The notes under the pieces are model-generated. The model saw only the letters and a program-made list of their open reading frames with translations. It searched no databases and was not told the origin of the DNA. Shown piece after piece: positions 1-7,130 of a stretch of 64,000 bases of DNA. The position numbers and the translations under genes were made by a program. Positions within the stretch are counted from its first letter, which is position 1. Each line of letters starts with the position of its first letter. Origin of the DNA: Selenomonadales bacterium (GTDB lineage: Bacteria > Bacillota > Negativicutes > Sporomusales > UBA7701); NCBI GenBank assembly GCA_018434945.1, contig JAHDOI010000044.1, forward strand, positions 1-64,000, in the 5' to 3' direction.

Positions 1-54
1 GCCGATTGCGGCCAGTTTTTTCTCATACAGGGAACCCAGCATATTTTTCATCAT
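1..54 (-). CDS. N-terminus of a leftward gene that leaves the window
   Basis: Only the first 18 codons are present (MMKNMLGSLYEKKLAAIG). The ATG at 54 is preceded at good distance by a ribosome binding site (GGAGAG, 7 bases upstream), so this is a real start. It is divergent from the LysR-type regulator gene at 220, with a shared AT-rich intergenic region, which is the usual arrangement for a LysR target. The product cannot be recognised from so few residues. Confidence 0.6.
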   Translation of the reverse strand, partial: MMKNMLGSLYEKKLAAIG

Positions 55-143
55 ATCGCTTCTCTCCTATCTATAACGGCCGGGCATCGCCCGACGCCGT
101 ACTTACATTCTAAGTATAGGTTAATTTTTACTATATGTAAAAT

Positions 144-158
144 ATATCATAATGATAT
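144..158. promoter_or_regulatory. Palindromic LysR-type operator candidate
   Basis: ATATCATAATGATAT is a perfect 7-bp inverted repeat around a central A. It contains T-N11-A (T145 to A157), the generic LysR box. It lies between the divergent gene starts at 54 and 220, and a TATAAT-like element for the LysR gene follows at about 181-186. Binding by the neighbouring regulator is inference. Confidence 0.5.
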
Positions 159-219
159 TTATTATACACAAAAACGATAATATAATAGCTATATAAGGAA
201 AAACAAAGGAGCAGCAGTC

Positions 220-1194
220 ATGGAAATAATCCACCTGCAATATTTTCTCGCCGTCGCCCGCCATAAAAGCTTCAGCAAGGCCGCGGCCGCATCCCACGTT
301 TCCCAGTCGGTCGTCAGCAAACTGGTCAAAGACCTCGAACAGCAAATCGGCTTCGTGCTATTCGACCGCAGTTCAAAAAAGGTCGCCCTCACAGACGCCG
401 GCGCACTTTTCCTGGCCGAAGCGGACAAACTTGTCAGCATGTTCAATAACCTGGCGTCCGACCTTGACAGCAAATATAAACAACCCCGGGGGAAAGTGAG
501 CATCGGCCTGCCGCTCATGGCCGACGCCGTCTCCTTCGCCCAGCTCCTCGGCGAATTCCGCCGCCGCTATCCGGAGATCGAAACCGAGCTATGCGAATAC
601 GGCTCCAAAAGGATCGAACTCTCCATACAGGAAGGAGCGCTCGATGTAGGCATCATCTGCCGCCAGCCGGGCAACCCCGATATTTTCGGGGCGTTCACCT
701 TCTCGCACGAACCCCTTCTGGTCGTGGTTCACCCGCGACATCGCTTCGCCGGCCGGAAAACGGTAAAACTCGCCGATCTGGCCCGCGAGCCCTTCATCAT
801 CTCCAGCAGCGACTTCAGCCTCCATGACGATATCGTCAGACACTGCCGCCAGGCCGGTTTCCAGCCGAAGGTCGCCCTGGAAACCTCCCAGCGCGAGCTA
901 ATGGTCCAGACGGTCGCCGTGAACCTCGGCATCGCCCTGATGCCCAGGAACGTGTGCGAATATCTCGACCCCGCCCTCGTGCGCTCCGTCCCCCTCGTCG
1001 GCCCCGAAATCGTCCACAGCATGTCGCTCATCTGGAAGAACGGCCGCCACCTCTCTTACGCCGCGAGGCTCTATCTCGACTTCGCCCGCGAGTACCTGAC
1101 AGACTGGCCCGCCAGACGCGCCCTGTCGATAAACCCGGCCCCTCCGGCCGCCAGCAGCCGAACAGACTCCACAAACGGCGAAAAACCAGCGTAA
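220..1194 (+). CDS. LysR family transcriptional regulator
   Basis: The 324-residue protein has the LysR architecture. An N-terminal winged helix-turn-helix covers about residues 1-60, with the recognition segment around FSKAAAASHVSQSVVSKLV. A periplasmic-binding-protein-like effector domain follows from about residue 90. Length is close to the 300-residue norm, with a Pro/Ala/Ser-rich tail. The ATG has a GGAG ribosome site. It is divergent from the gene that starts at 54 and is therefore likely to control it and itself, through the palindrome at 144-158. The effector cannot be predicted. There is no sign that it belongs to the molybdoenzyme operon that ends nearby on the other strand. Confidence 0.9.
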   Translation: MEIIHLQYFLAVARHKSFSKAAAASHVSQSVVSKLVKDLEQQIGFVLFDRSSKKVALTDAGALFLAEADKLVSMFNNLASDLDSKYKQPRGKVSIGLPLMADAVSFAQLLGEFRRRYPEIETELCEYGSKRIELSIQEGALDVGIICRQPGNPDIFGAFTFSHEPLLVVVHPRHRFAGRKTVKLADLAREPFIISSSDFSLHDDIVRHCRQAGFQPKVALETSQRELMVQTVAVNLGIALMPRNVCEYLDPALVRSVPLVGPEIVHSMSLIWKNGRHLSYAARLYLDFAREYLTDWPARRALSINPAPPAASSRTDSTNGEKPA

Positions 1195-1234
1195 CGGCGG
1201 GTTCTTCTCTTCTCAGGACTCAGTGGGCGGTGTC

Positions 1235-1507
1235 CTATTCGGGGTCTTTCGGCGGCGTATGCCAGATGCAGACCGCCTTTTCGTCCTCGCCTGGGGGTTT
1301 CTTGTGGCGCAGGCACGGGTTGGCACAAAGCTTGCCGATATAAAGACACATCACCGTGGGCGGAGGCTCCCGTTCGGGCAGAACGGCGCCGCACCGCTTG
1401 CAGTTTCTCTCCTCGCCGAAATTGAACGCCTTGCAGCCCGGGCATTTTATCGGCTTCGGCTTCGGCGGCTTACAACCGCCGCAATACGGATTGCATGACC
1501 AGCACAC
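1235..1507 (-). CDS. Cys-rich putative zinc-ribbon protein, 90 residues
   Basis: The protein carries about thirteen cysteines arranged as several CxxC/CxxxC knuckles: CWSCNPYCGGC at the N-terminus, then CPGC, CKRC and later pairs (CLYIGKLCANPC). This resembles tandem zinc ribbons. A longer frame exists, but the start chosen is GTG at 1507 because a strong ribosome site (GGAGGG) sits six bases before it. It follows the 48-residue gene in the same direction, but a hairpin with a T-run lies between them, so it may be transcribed partly by read-through or from its own promoter. Function is unknown. Structural metal binding or a chaperone role for the neighbouring molybdoenzyme is speculation. Confidence 0.6.
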   Translation of the reverse strand: MCWSCNPYCGGCKPPKPKPIKCPGCKAFNFGEERNCKRCGAVLPEREPPPTVMCLYIGKLCANPCLRHKKPPGEDEKAVCIWHTPPKDPE

Positions 1508-1561
1508 GGTTATCCCTCCAAGCTTCCCTGCCGTCGCACCCATCTCTGGCCGCAACGGAGA

Positions 1562-1596
1562 AAACAGCCTGCCGTCGATGACGACAGGCTGTTTCT
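1562..1596 (-). terminator. Rho-independent terminator of molybdoenzyme operon B
   Basis: AAACAGCCTG...CAGGCTGTTT forms a stem of about 13 bp with one mismatch and a short GATG-type loop. It lies just downstream of the 48-residue gene on the minus strand and is followed by T residues on that strand. Confidence 0.65.
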
Positions 1597-1630
1597 TATC
1601 ACGCGGTCCCCTTCCAAGGACAGATGTCGA

Positions 1631-1777
1631 TTACTTCTTCTCCAGAATATCTTTGTAGGGCTTTTCCGGAGCAAAATCGACCTTACCATACATCTGACCC
1701 GGTTTTGCAGCCAGCGGGTTGAGGGGCTTCTGGATCTTGCGCGGCCCCGGGGCCACAGGCTTTTTCTCTTCCGCCAT
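1631..1777 (-). CDS. Small Lys/Pro-rich protein of 48 residues in molybdoenzyme operon B
   Basis: The peptide begins MAEEKKPVAPGPRKIQKPLN and ends KDILEKK. It has no cysteine and no membrane segment, and it is rich in Lys and Pro. A strong ribosome site (GGAGGG, 7 bases upstream) fixes the ATG at 1777, whereas the frame itself extends further upstream. It lies after the short ferredoxin gene, separated by a strong intercistronic hairpin at 1818-1849, and directly before the terminator. It therefore looks like the last gene of operon B. No family is recognised. A small accessory or assembly factor for the molybdoenzyme is possible but only inferred from position. Confidence 0.65.
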   Translation of the reverse strand: MAEEKKPVAPGPRKIQKPLNPLAAKPGQMYGKVDFAPEKPYKDILEKK

Positions 1778-1817
1778 TTGTGTCCCTCCTTTCCCTTGTG
1801 CTAAAATACGCATACTG

Positions 1818-1849
1818 CCGCGAGCCCCTCTCACAGAGGGGACTCGCGG
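1818..1849 (-). other. Strong intercistronic hairpin
   Basis: CCGCGAGCCCCTCT pairs with AGAGGGGACTCGCGG (one bulged base) around a CAC loop. It sits between the ferredoxin gene and the 48-residue gene. There is no long T-run after it on the minus strand, so it is more likely an mRNA-stability or partial-attenuation element than a full terminator. Confidence 0.6.
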
Positions 1850-1900
1850 ACAATACGCCTGTCTTCCAGCAGTCGGAACAGGTTGTCGTTATTTCGTCGC

Positions 1901-2236
1901 TCAGGGAGCGAACAGCACTACCTTCTTGCCTTTACCGGTCATTTTCTTGGCAAGCTCTTCAACCGGGCCGTACTCCATGCACTGGCCGAGGCAGTGATGG
2001 ACGCAGGTCGGCTTTTCGCCATTCTTGACCCGGTCTTCGCACAGATCGCACAGCGAGGTGGGCACGGGAACGTAGTTCCACTCCCACTTATCGCCCTCGA
2101 TCTGATAGGGGCCTACTTCGGTAAGCTTGATGCCCCACTTGCCACGGGGGATTTTGTGTTCGTTCTTGCAGGCCACTTCGCAGCTATGGCAGCCTGTGCA
2201 GTATTGGTAGTCGATCAACAAGCCGTTACGTGACAT
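1901..2236 (-). CDS. Short DmsB/CooF-like 4Fe-4S ferredoxin subunit
   Basis: The 111-residue protein keeps one complete cluster motif near the N-terminus (CTGCHSCEVAC, CX2CX2CX3C). A second Cys group follows at about residues 73-96 (CDLCEDR...CVHHCLGQC), which resembles the outer cluster of DmsB/PsrB. The middle ferredoxin-like domain of the normal 180-200-residue subunits is missing, so probably only two clusters are bound. The start has a GGAGGG ribosome site. It follows the catalytic subunit gene by 73 bases, with a hairpin at 2268-2296 between them, and is the expected electron-transfer partner of that subunit. The protein is soluble. No NrfD-type membrane subunit is encoded in this operon, unlike operon A. 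Confidence 0.85.
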   Translation of the reverse strand: MSRNGLLIDYQYCTGCHSCEVACKNEHKIPRGKWGIKLTEVGPYQIEGDKWEWNYVPVPTSLCDLCEDRVKNGEKPTCVHHCLGQCMEYGPVEELAKKMTGKGKKVVLFAP

Positions 2237-2309
2237 TTGTTCACCCTCCTATCACTATTCTTCGTCGTCCGGCCAATTCCTGCTGAAACGGCCGGAACCA
2301 CGGGTGCGG

Positions 2310-4604
2310 TTAGACTCCCTCTTCGATCCGGTACACCTTGCAGATCATCTGCTTGGCCGGGCAGCCGAAGCCGAGTTTGCCGATGTGCTTGTGCGGAATC
2401 AGGGTGTTGATGTTGGATTCCCATACACCGAACAGGCTGGGCTCTTCGCCCGGCTTCTCGGGGTACCACCAGCCGTGGGTGGAGTGGACGACCTGCGGGT
2501 GGATGATCGGCGTCAGTTTGGCTTTGGCCTTACATTTGCCGAACATGTTCTCCATCATGACCCAGTCGCCGTCGATGATGCCGAGCTTGGCGGCCGCATC
2601 GGGATGGATTTCCATTTCGTTGTACGGATCGATTTCGCGCAGAGTCGAAATCTGCCTGTGCTCGGAATGGAAGGAGGTGAACTTCCGCGCGCCGGTCGTG
2701 AGGACGAACGGATACTCCCTGAAGAGTTCCGGCGTGCTGACCGGGCTGTACGGAGGCTCCTGGAAGTACGGCAGCGGATCCTCGCCCCAGGCCTCGAACA
2801 GCGTGGAGGTCAGCTCGACCATGCCGGTAACGGTGTTGAAGCCGGGCTCGCCGTCGGAGCGCAGTTTGCCGGATTCGAACTTGCGGTATTCGTACTTGGG
2901 CTGATAAATGAACTGTTCGCGAAGATCGTTGAAGTCGATGCCCAGCTCGGGTTTGAGCTGCTTGCTGAAGAAGTCATCAACGCTCTCGAACGGCCACATA
3001 TCCGGGTGGAGCTTCTTGCCGAGCTCGATGCAGACCTCGATGTCGGACTTGGTGTCGCCGACGCGGAGAGCCTGATTTATCGCGCCCAGGAACACGGCGT
3101 TACGGCCGAAGTGGGTTACGACGACGCCGTCGGCTTCAGCGAAGGTCGGCAGCGGCAGGAAGACATCCGCGAACGCCATCGCGGTCGGGGTCATGAACAG
3201 ATCCTGAACAACGTTGAACTCGAGGCTCTTGAGGGCCCGGTACCAGCGATCAGGCTGAGCGGAGCAGGTCGGGGTGATGAAGTTGGAGCTGTTGAACCAG
3301 CCCATGCGCAGCTTGTAAGGTTTGCCGGTCTCGAGGGTATCGAGCGTCTCGTCCGGGTGGGTGGTCGCCATGGCGGTGCTGAGCGCCGGCCATTCTTTCG
3401 CGCCGATACGTTTGTCCCAGAGTTCCGGGGACAGGTTGCGGCGGGTTTCCATACGCCACTTGCCGAGCAGAGCGGCGGGCGGCCCGAGGGTGATGCCGCC
3501 GGGGACGTCGAGGTTCCCGGTGATGGCGCAGAGCGACAGGATAGCGTGGCCGAGCTGGACGCCGTTCGGGTTTTCGTCGACGGCCAGACCCCACTGGATG
3601 GCGCCCGGTTTTTCGGTGGCCATGAAGCGGGCGACTTCGCGGATCTTCTGAGCAGGCACCCAGGTGATGTCGGCGACTTTCTCAGGAGAGTATTCCTGAA
3701 CGCGCTCTTTGAGCTCGTCGAAGCCGTAGCACCAGTTCTCGACGAAGTTCTTGTCGTACAGTTCCTCGTTGATGATGACGTTGATGAACGCCAGGGCAAG
3801 AGCGGTGTCGGTGCCGGGGCGCAGCTGGCAGACGTACTTGGAACGGGTGCCGAGCCAGGTCATCCGCGGGTCGATCTGGATGAGCTCGGTGCCGCGCTTC
3901 AGCAGGTCGATGAGCGAATGGCCGAAGAAGCCGTCCGGGTTGGACATGAGCGGGTTTTTGCCCCACTGCATGATCCACTTGGGAACAACGTAGTTCGGGT
4001 TGTCGTAACGGTCGGGGTAGGTACCGGCGAAGTCGATCTCGGGATAGCCGGCGCCGAGGATGTAGTCGGTGATCGAGCAGCGCGGGCCGTAGCAGGACCA
4101 GCCGCTCCAGGGATAGCAAACGTTCGGGGTGCCGATCGAGGCGAAGCCCAGCGGATAGTAGTACAGGCAAGCCTGACGGCCGGTGCCGCCGAATACAACG
4201 ATCGACTCGGCGCCATATTTCGCCTTATATTCTTTGATCTTGGGAACGATGATGTCCCAGGCTTCTTCCCAGGAAATCTTCTGCCAGATGTCTTTGCCGC
4301 GGTTTTCCGGAGCGCGCTTCATCGGCGTAGTGATACGCTGGGGATGATGCACGTATTCCGGCAGGGTCAGACAGCGGATGCAAAGCCGGCCCTGGGTGAT
4401 GGGATGATCGGCGTCGCCCTCAACTTTAACGAGCTTGCCGCCTTTTACATGCAGCTTCATACCGCATCCTACGGGATGATCACCAGGGGGCGACCAGCCG
4501 CAGGTTCTGACGGTATATGAACCGTCTTCGTTTACGTGCTTCCATTCTTTGGTTATTTTGCTCACGATCTCACCAACCCTTTCTAGAACTTTTTCTTTGA
4601 CCAT
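2310..4604 (-). CDS. Molybdopterin oxidoreductase, catalytic subunit of operon B
   Basis: The protein of 764 residues belongs to the DMSO reductase superfamily and looks closest to the acetylene-hydratase-like branch. After the Fe-S segment come the molybdopterin domains and a C-terminal dinucleotide-binding domain (GWWYPEKPGEEPSLFGVWESN). Cys171 in WSCYGPR is the likely Mo/W ligand. The N-terminal Fe-S site is unusual: C47-X27-C75 is normal, but the preceding CX2C is replaced by His43 (HPVGC) plus an earlier Cys35. No Tat signal is visible, so it should be cytoplasmic. The ATG at 4604 overlaps the stop of a 10-codon leader frame (TGATG). Transcription probably starts from the sigma-54 promoter at 4751-4768. 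The substrate is unknown. Related anaerobe enzymes include hydratases, transhydroxylases and catechol dehydroxylases. Confidence 0.85.
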   Translation of the reverse strand: MVKEKVLERVGEIVSKITKEWKHVNEDGSYTVRTCGWSPPGDHPVGCGMKLHVKGGKLVKVEGDADHPITQGRLCIRCLTLPEYVHHPQRITTPMKRAPENRGKDIWQKISWEEAWDIIVPKIKEYKAKYGAESIVVFGGTGRQACLYYYPLGFASIGTPNVCYPWSGWSCYGPRCSITDYILGAGYPEIDFAGTYPDRYDNPNYVVPKWIMQWGKNPLMSNPDGFFGHSLIDLLKRGTELIQIDPRMTWLGTRSKYVCQLRPGTDTALALAFINVIINEELYDKNFVENWCYGFDELKERVQEYSPEKVADITWVPAQKIREVARFMATEKPGAIQWGLAVDENPNGVQLGHAILSLCAITGNLDVPGGITLGPPAALLGKWRMETRRNLSPELWDKRIGAKEWPALSTAMATTHPDETLDTLETGKPYKLRMGWFNSSNFITPTCSAQPDRWYRALKSLEFNVVQDLFMTPTAMAFADVFLPLPTFAEADGVVVTHFGRNAVFLGAINQALRVGDTKSDIEVCIELGKKLHPDMWPFESVDDFFSKQLKPELGIDFNDLREQFIYQPKYEYRKFESGKLRSDGEPGFNTVTGMVELTSTLFEAWGEDPLPYFQEPPYSPVSTPELFREYPFVLTTGARKFTSFHSEHRQISTLREIDPYNEMEIHPDAAAKLGIIDGDWVMMENMFGKCKAKAKLTPIIHPQVVHSTHGWWYPEKPGEEPSLFGVWESNINTLIPHKHIGKLGFGCPAKQMICKVYRIEEGV

Positions 4605-4636
4605 CAAAGAACTGACCTGTTTACTCTCTTACCCAT
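4604..4636 (-). CDS. Ten-codon leader ORF coupled to the molybdoenzyme start
   Basis: ATG at 4636 follows an excellent ribosome site (GGAGGAGGTGC). It opens MGKRVNRSVL and stops with a TGA whose A is the first base of the ATG of the catalytic subunit at 4604. The main gene has only a weak ribosome site of its own (AGGTCAG). Translational coupling is therefore likely. The alternative is that the short frame is fortuitous. Confidence 0.45.
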   Translation of the reverse strand: MGKRVNRSVL

Positions 4637-4750
4637 GCACCTCCTCCGGGCGATTGCCGTACCCTCACCTGGCATAAAACCGGGGGTGTGTATCTCACGA
4701 GGCATAGCACTGCCCAGATATAACATCACTGTTGCCTCATTGGTATTTAC

Positions 4751-4768
4751 ATGCAATATGCGTGCCAG
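4751..4768 (-). promoter_or_regulatory. Sigma-54 promoter of operon B
   Basis: Read on the minus strand, the sequence is CTGGCACGCATATTGCAT: TGGCAC, five bases, TTGCA. The -24 GG and -12 GC have the obligatory spacing and match the RpoN consensus almost perfectly. It lies about 115 bases upstream of the leader ORF start and 147 upstream of the catalytic subunit gene. The candidate activator site is at 4919-4948. Confidence 0.85.
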
Positions 4769-4918
4769 CTTGGCTAAATCGCGAAAAACGGCTTGGATCA
4801 GGGCTTCGCGGCCTGTCCCAAAGCGGCGCCGTTATGCGCCCCATCTCTTTTTGGGATGGCCAAACGCCTGTCGAGGCGCGCACCGGCACGCATTCCCACC
4901 GGGCAAACCACCAATCCG

Positions 4919-4948
4919 TTTTTGCGATAACAGTGTCATTTTGGAACT
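4919..4948 (-). promoter_or_regulatory. Upstream activator site U1 for the sigma-54 promoter
   Basis: On the minus strand this contains AAAATGACACTG followed by ATCGCAAAAA two bases later. About 26 of 30 positions match a segment at 12506-12535, and the 11-bp core AAAATGACACT recurs at 15234. Its centre is about 183 bp from the -12 element, a normal enhancer distance. It overlaps the end of the operon A gene that stops at 4947. Confidence 0.6.
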
Positions 4949-7130
4949 ACTCCGCCCTCGTCACGCGGCAGGGCAGACCGTTATATGTCGCGGTTCCGAT
5001 CAATGGATCGGAAGTTTCGTAATCGGCATTAGTCAGAATATTGGCATTCGCTCTCCACAGGCCGCTCAGGCCCGGCTCGGCCGCAGCCTCCTCCGGGTAC
5101 CACCACCCGTACTCCACGCTCACGACATCGTCGCCCATCACGGCGACCTTGAGCGTGAAGAGCGCCCGTCCGCGTTCCGTCTCCACCCATACCCGGCAGC
5201 CCTCTTCGAGGCCCAGCCTGCGTGCCGTAGCGGCACTGACCTCGGCCCAAGGCTCGGGGTGAGCGGAACGCAACGCGTCGAACTGGCGGAAACTCGAGGC
5301 AAAATAAGGCTGAAACCGCGCCCCGGTGATCAGCGACAACGGAAAGTCCGCGCTCGTCTCCGGCTGCGGCTTGGGCACCGGCAGCGGATCGCCGCCGATT
5401 TCCGCGATCAGCTCGCAATAAAGCTCCACCTTGCCGCTGGCTGTCGCGAAACCTGCCGGCTTACCTGTCCCGGGATCGGGCTGTTCATGTTTGCGGTACT
5501 CGGGCGGCAGGGAATACAGGCCAGCGGAGCAAAAATCCTCCCACGTCCAGCCGGTAGGCTCCATGGTGGCGGCCAGCGCCGCCTCGAAACTCTGCCAGGG
5601 CCAGTTGTTCTCCTGCCCCAGCCTCAGGCCGAGCCCCCGCCAGAAATCATAATCAGGACGCCTCTCATAGTAAGGCTCCACCGCCTTCGCGCCCCCGTAC
5701 GCCAAGTTGGCCGTACCGGCTTTTGTCTCGTGCAGCGGCCTCTCAAGAGCTCCGGCGCTCGGCAGCACATAATCGGCCAACATGGCTGTCGGTGTCGGGA
5801 ACAACTCCAGCACCACCAGCAGGTCGAGACTCTTCAGCGCCTCGTACACCAAGCGGGAATCCGCCTGAGTCAAGAGCGGATTCGTCGCCATAACGATCAG
5901 CGAACGGACCGGATAAGGCTCGCCGGTCAGCATCGCCCGCCAAACGAGATTAGGCTGGGCGGAAGTCAGGTAACGCATCGGCAGTCGTCGCCCGTGCCGC
6001 ATCGTCAGTCGGCGGACGCGCTCGTAGCCTGGATACGACTGCAGCGCCAGATCGCCTAACCGTCGTCTGCGCGCCTCAACCGGAAAATACTCGCTCAACT
6101 CCAGATCAATCTCTGGCACAAAATCGGGCATCTCCGTGATATGCGAAGCCCCGGGTGTATCCAGATTGCCGGTAATCGCCCGCAGAATCGCCAGCCCCCT
6201 CTGGGTCTGGAAGCTGTTGGCGCCGATCTGGTCGATGCCCCGTCCCGAAAACAGCGTCGCCGGCGCGTTCCGTGCGTACAGGCGGGCGGCCTCCACGACC
6301 GTTTCCGCCCTTATCCCGGTAACGCCCTCAACATACGCAGGCGTAAAGCGGGCCACATGTTTGGCAAGCTGAGCGAACCCATTGCACCAGCTTTCCACAA
6401 ACGCCCCGTCATACAGCTTCTCGTCCACAATCACGTGGATAAGGCCCAGAGCCAGCACGGCATCAGTGCCGGGACGCACCGGCAGCCACAGCGTCGCCAG
6501 CTCCGCCGTCCGTGTCCGCCGCGGATCGACGACAATCAGCGGCTTGCCTGTTTTTGCGTAACTTAGCAGCGTGCGCCACAGCAGGGAATTATCCGACTCA
6601 CCCGGATTAGTCCCCCAGAACATCGCGCACTCCGTCTGCTCAGGGTCGAGTTCGTTATCGATCGTCCAGCCGTACGTCAGCGCGTTGACCCACGTGGCCG
6701 GGTTCCAGCATATCTGTCCGATCCCCACATTATTGGGGCTGCCGAAAAGGCTTAAAAAGCGGTGGAGCGGCCAGAACACCGCGTGCGGGCCGCCGATACA
6801 GGTAGCCAGCATCTCCGGGCCGTAGCGCTCCTTGAGGTTCGCCAGCCTGGCCGCAATATCGTCCAGCGCCTCCTCCCAGGTTACGCGCTGCCACTGCCCG
6901 CTGCCGCGTTCGCCCACCCGCTTGAGCGGATAATTGACCCGCTGGGGGTGATCGAGAAACTCCGGTGCCACCCGCCACCGCCGGCAGCCGCGTTGGATGC
7001 TCGCGTCACCGGGATACTGTGTCGGGTCCGGCTCGACCGCTTTCACCCGCCCATCGGCCACCGTCGCCGTCAGGCCGCACTGATAGCCGCAGAAGCGGCA
7101 GTTTGTCTTGACAAGCTTTTCCTGCGTCAT
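4947..7130 (-). CDS. Molybdopterin oxidoreductase, second catalytic subunit of operon A
   Basis: The 727-residue member of the DMSO reductase superfamily has a canonical N-terminal 4Fe-4S motif (C11-X2-C14-X3-C18, C49). Cys141 in QICWNPATW is the probable Mo/W ligand, matching the ligand position in acetylene hydratase. The C-terminal cofactor-binding domain is present (GWWYPEEAAAEPGLSGLWRAN). The ATG at 7130 overlaps the stop of the upstream radical SAM gene (ATGA), which indicates translational coupling. A GTG nine bases upstream is a weaker alternative. No Tat signal is seen. It is the last gene of operon A and probably uses the ferredoxin and NrfD subunits encoded there, or a common pool. 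The substrate is unknown. Confidence 0.85.
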   Translation of the reverse strand: MTQEKLVKTNCRFCGYQCGLTATVADGRVKAVEPDPTQYPGDASIQRGCRRWRVAPEFLDHPQRVNYPLKRVGERGSGQWQRVTWEEALDDIAARLANLKERYGPEMLATCIGGPHAVFWPLHRFLSLFGSPNNVGIGQICWNPATWVNALTYGWTIDNELDPEQTECAMFWGTNPGESDNSLLWRTLLSYAKTGKPLIVVDPRRTRTAELATLWLPVRPGTDAVLALGLIHVIVDEKLYDGAFVESWCNGFAQLAKHVARFTPAYVEGVTGIRAETVVEAARLYARNAPATLFSGRGIDQIGANSFQTQRGLAILRAITGNLDTPGASHITEMPDFVPEIDLELSEYFPVEARRRRLGDLALQSYPGYERVRRLTMRHGRRLPMRYLTSAQPNLVWRAMLTGEPYPVRSLIVMATNPLLTQADSRLVYEALKSLDLLVVLELFPTPTAMLADYVLPSAGALERPLHETKAGTANLAYGGAKAVEPYYERRPDYDFWRGLGLRLGQENNWPWQSFEAALAATMEPTGWTWEDFCSAGLYSLPPEYRKHEQPDPGTGKPAGFATASGKVELYCELIAEIGGDPLPVPKPQPETSADFPLSLITGARFQPYFASSFRQFDALRSAHPEPWAEVSAATARRLGLEEGCRVWVETERGRALFTLKVAVMGDDVVSVEYGWWYPEEAAAEPGLSGLWRANANILTNADYETSDPLIGTATYNGLPCRVTRAE

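Noticed and set aside
2304-4520. Long open frame of about 738 codons on the plus strand
   Set aside because: It lies entirely opposite the molybdoenzyme gene at 2310-4604, whose protein shows clear family motifs. The plus-strand product is of no known family and the frame is open only because of high GC at codon third positions.
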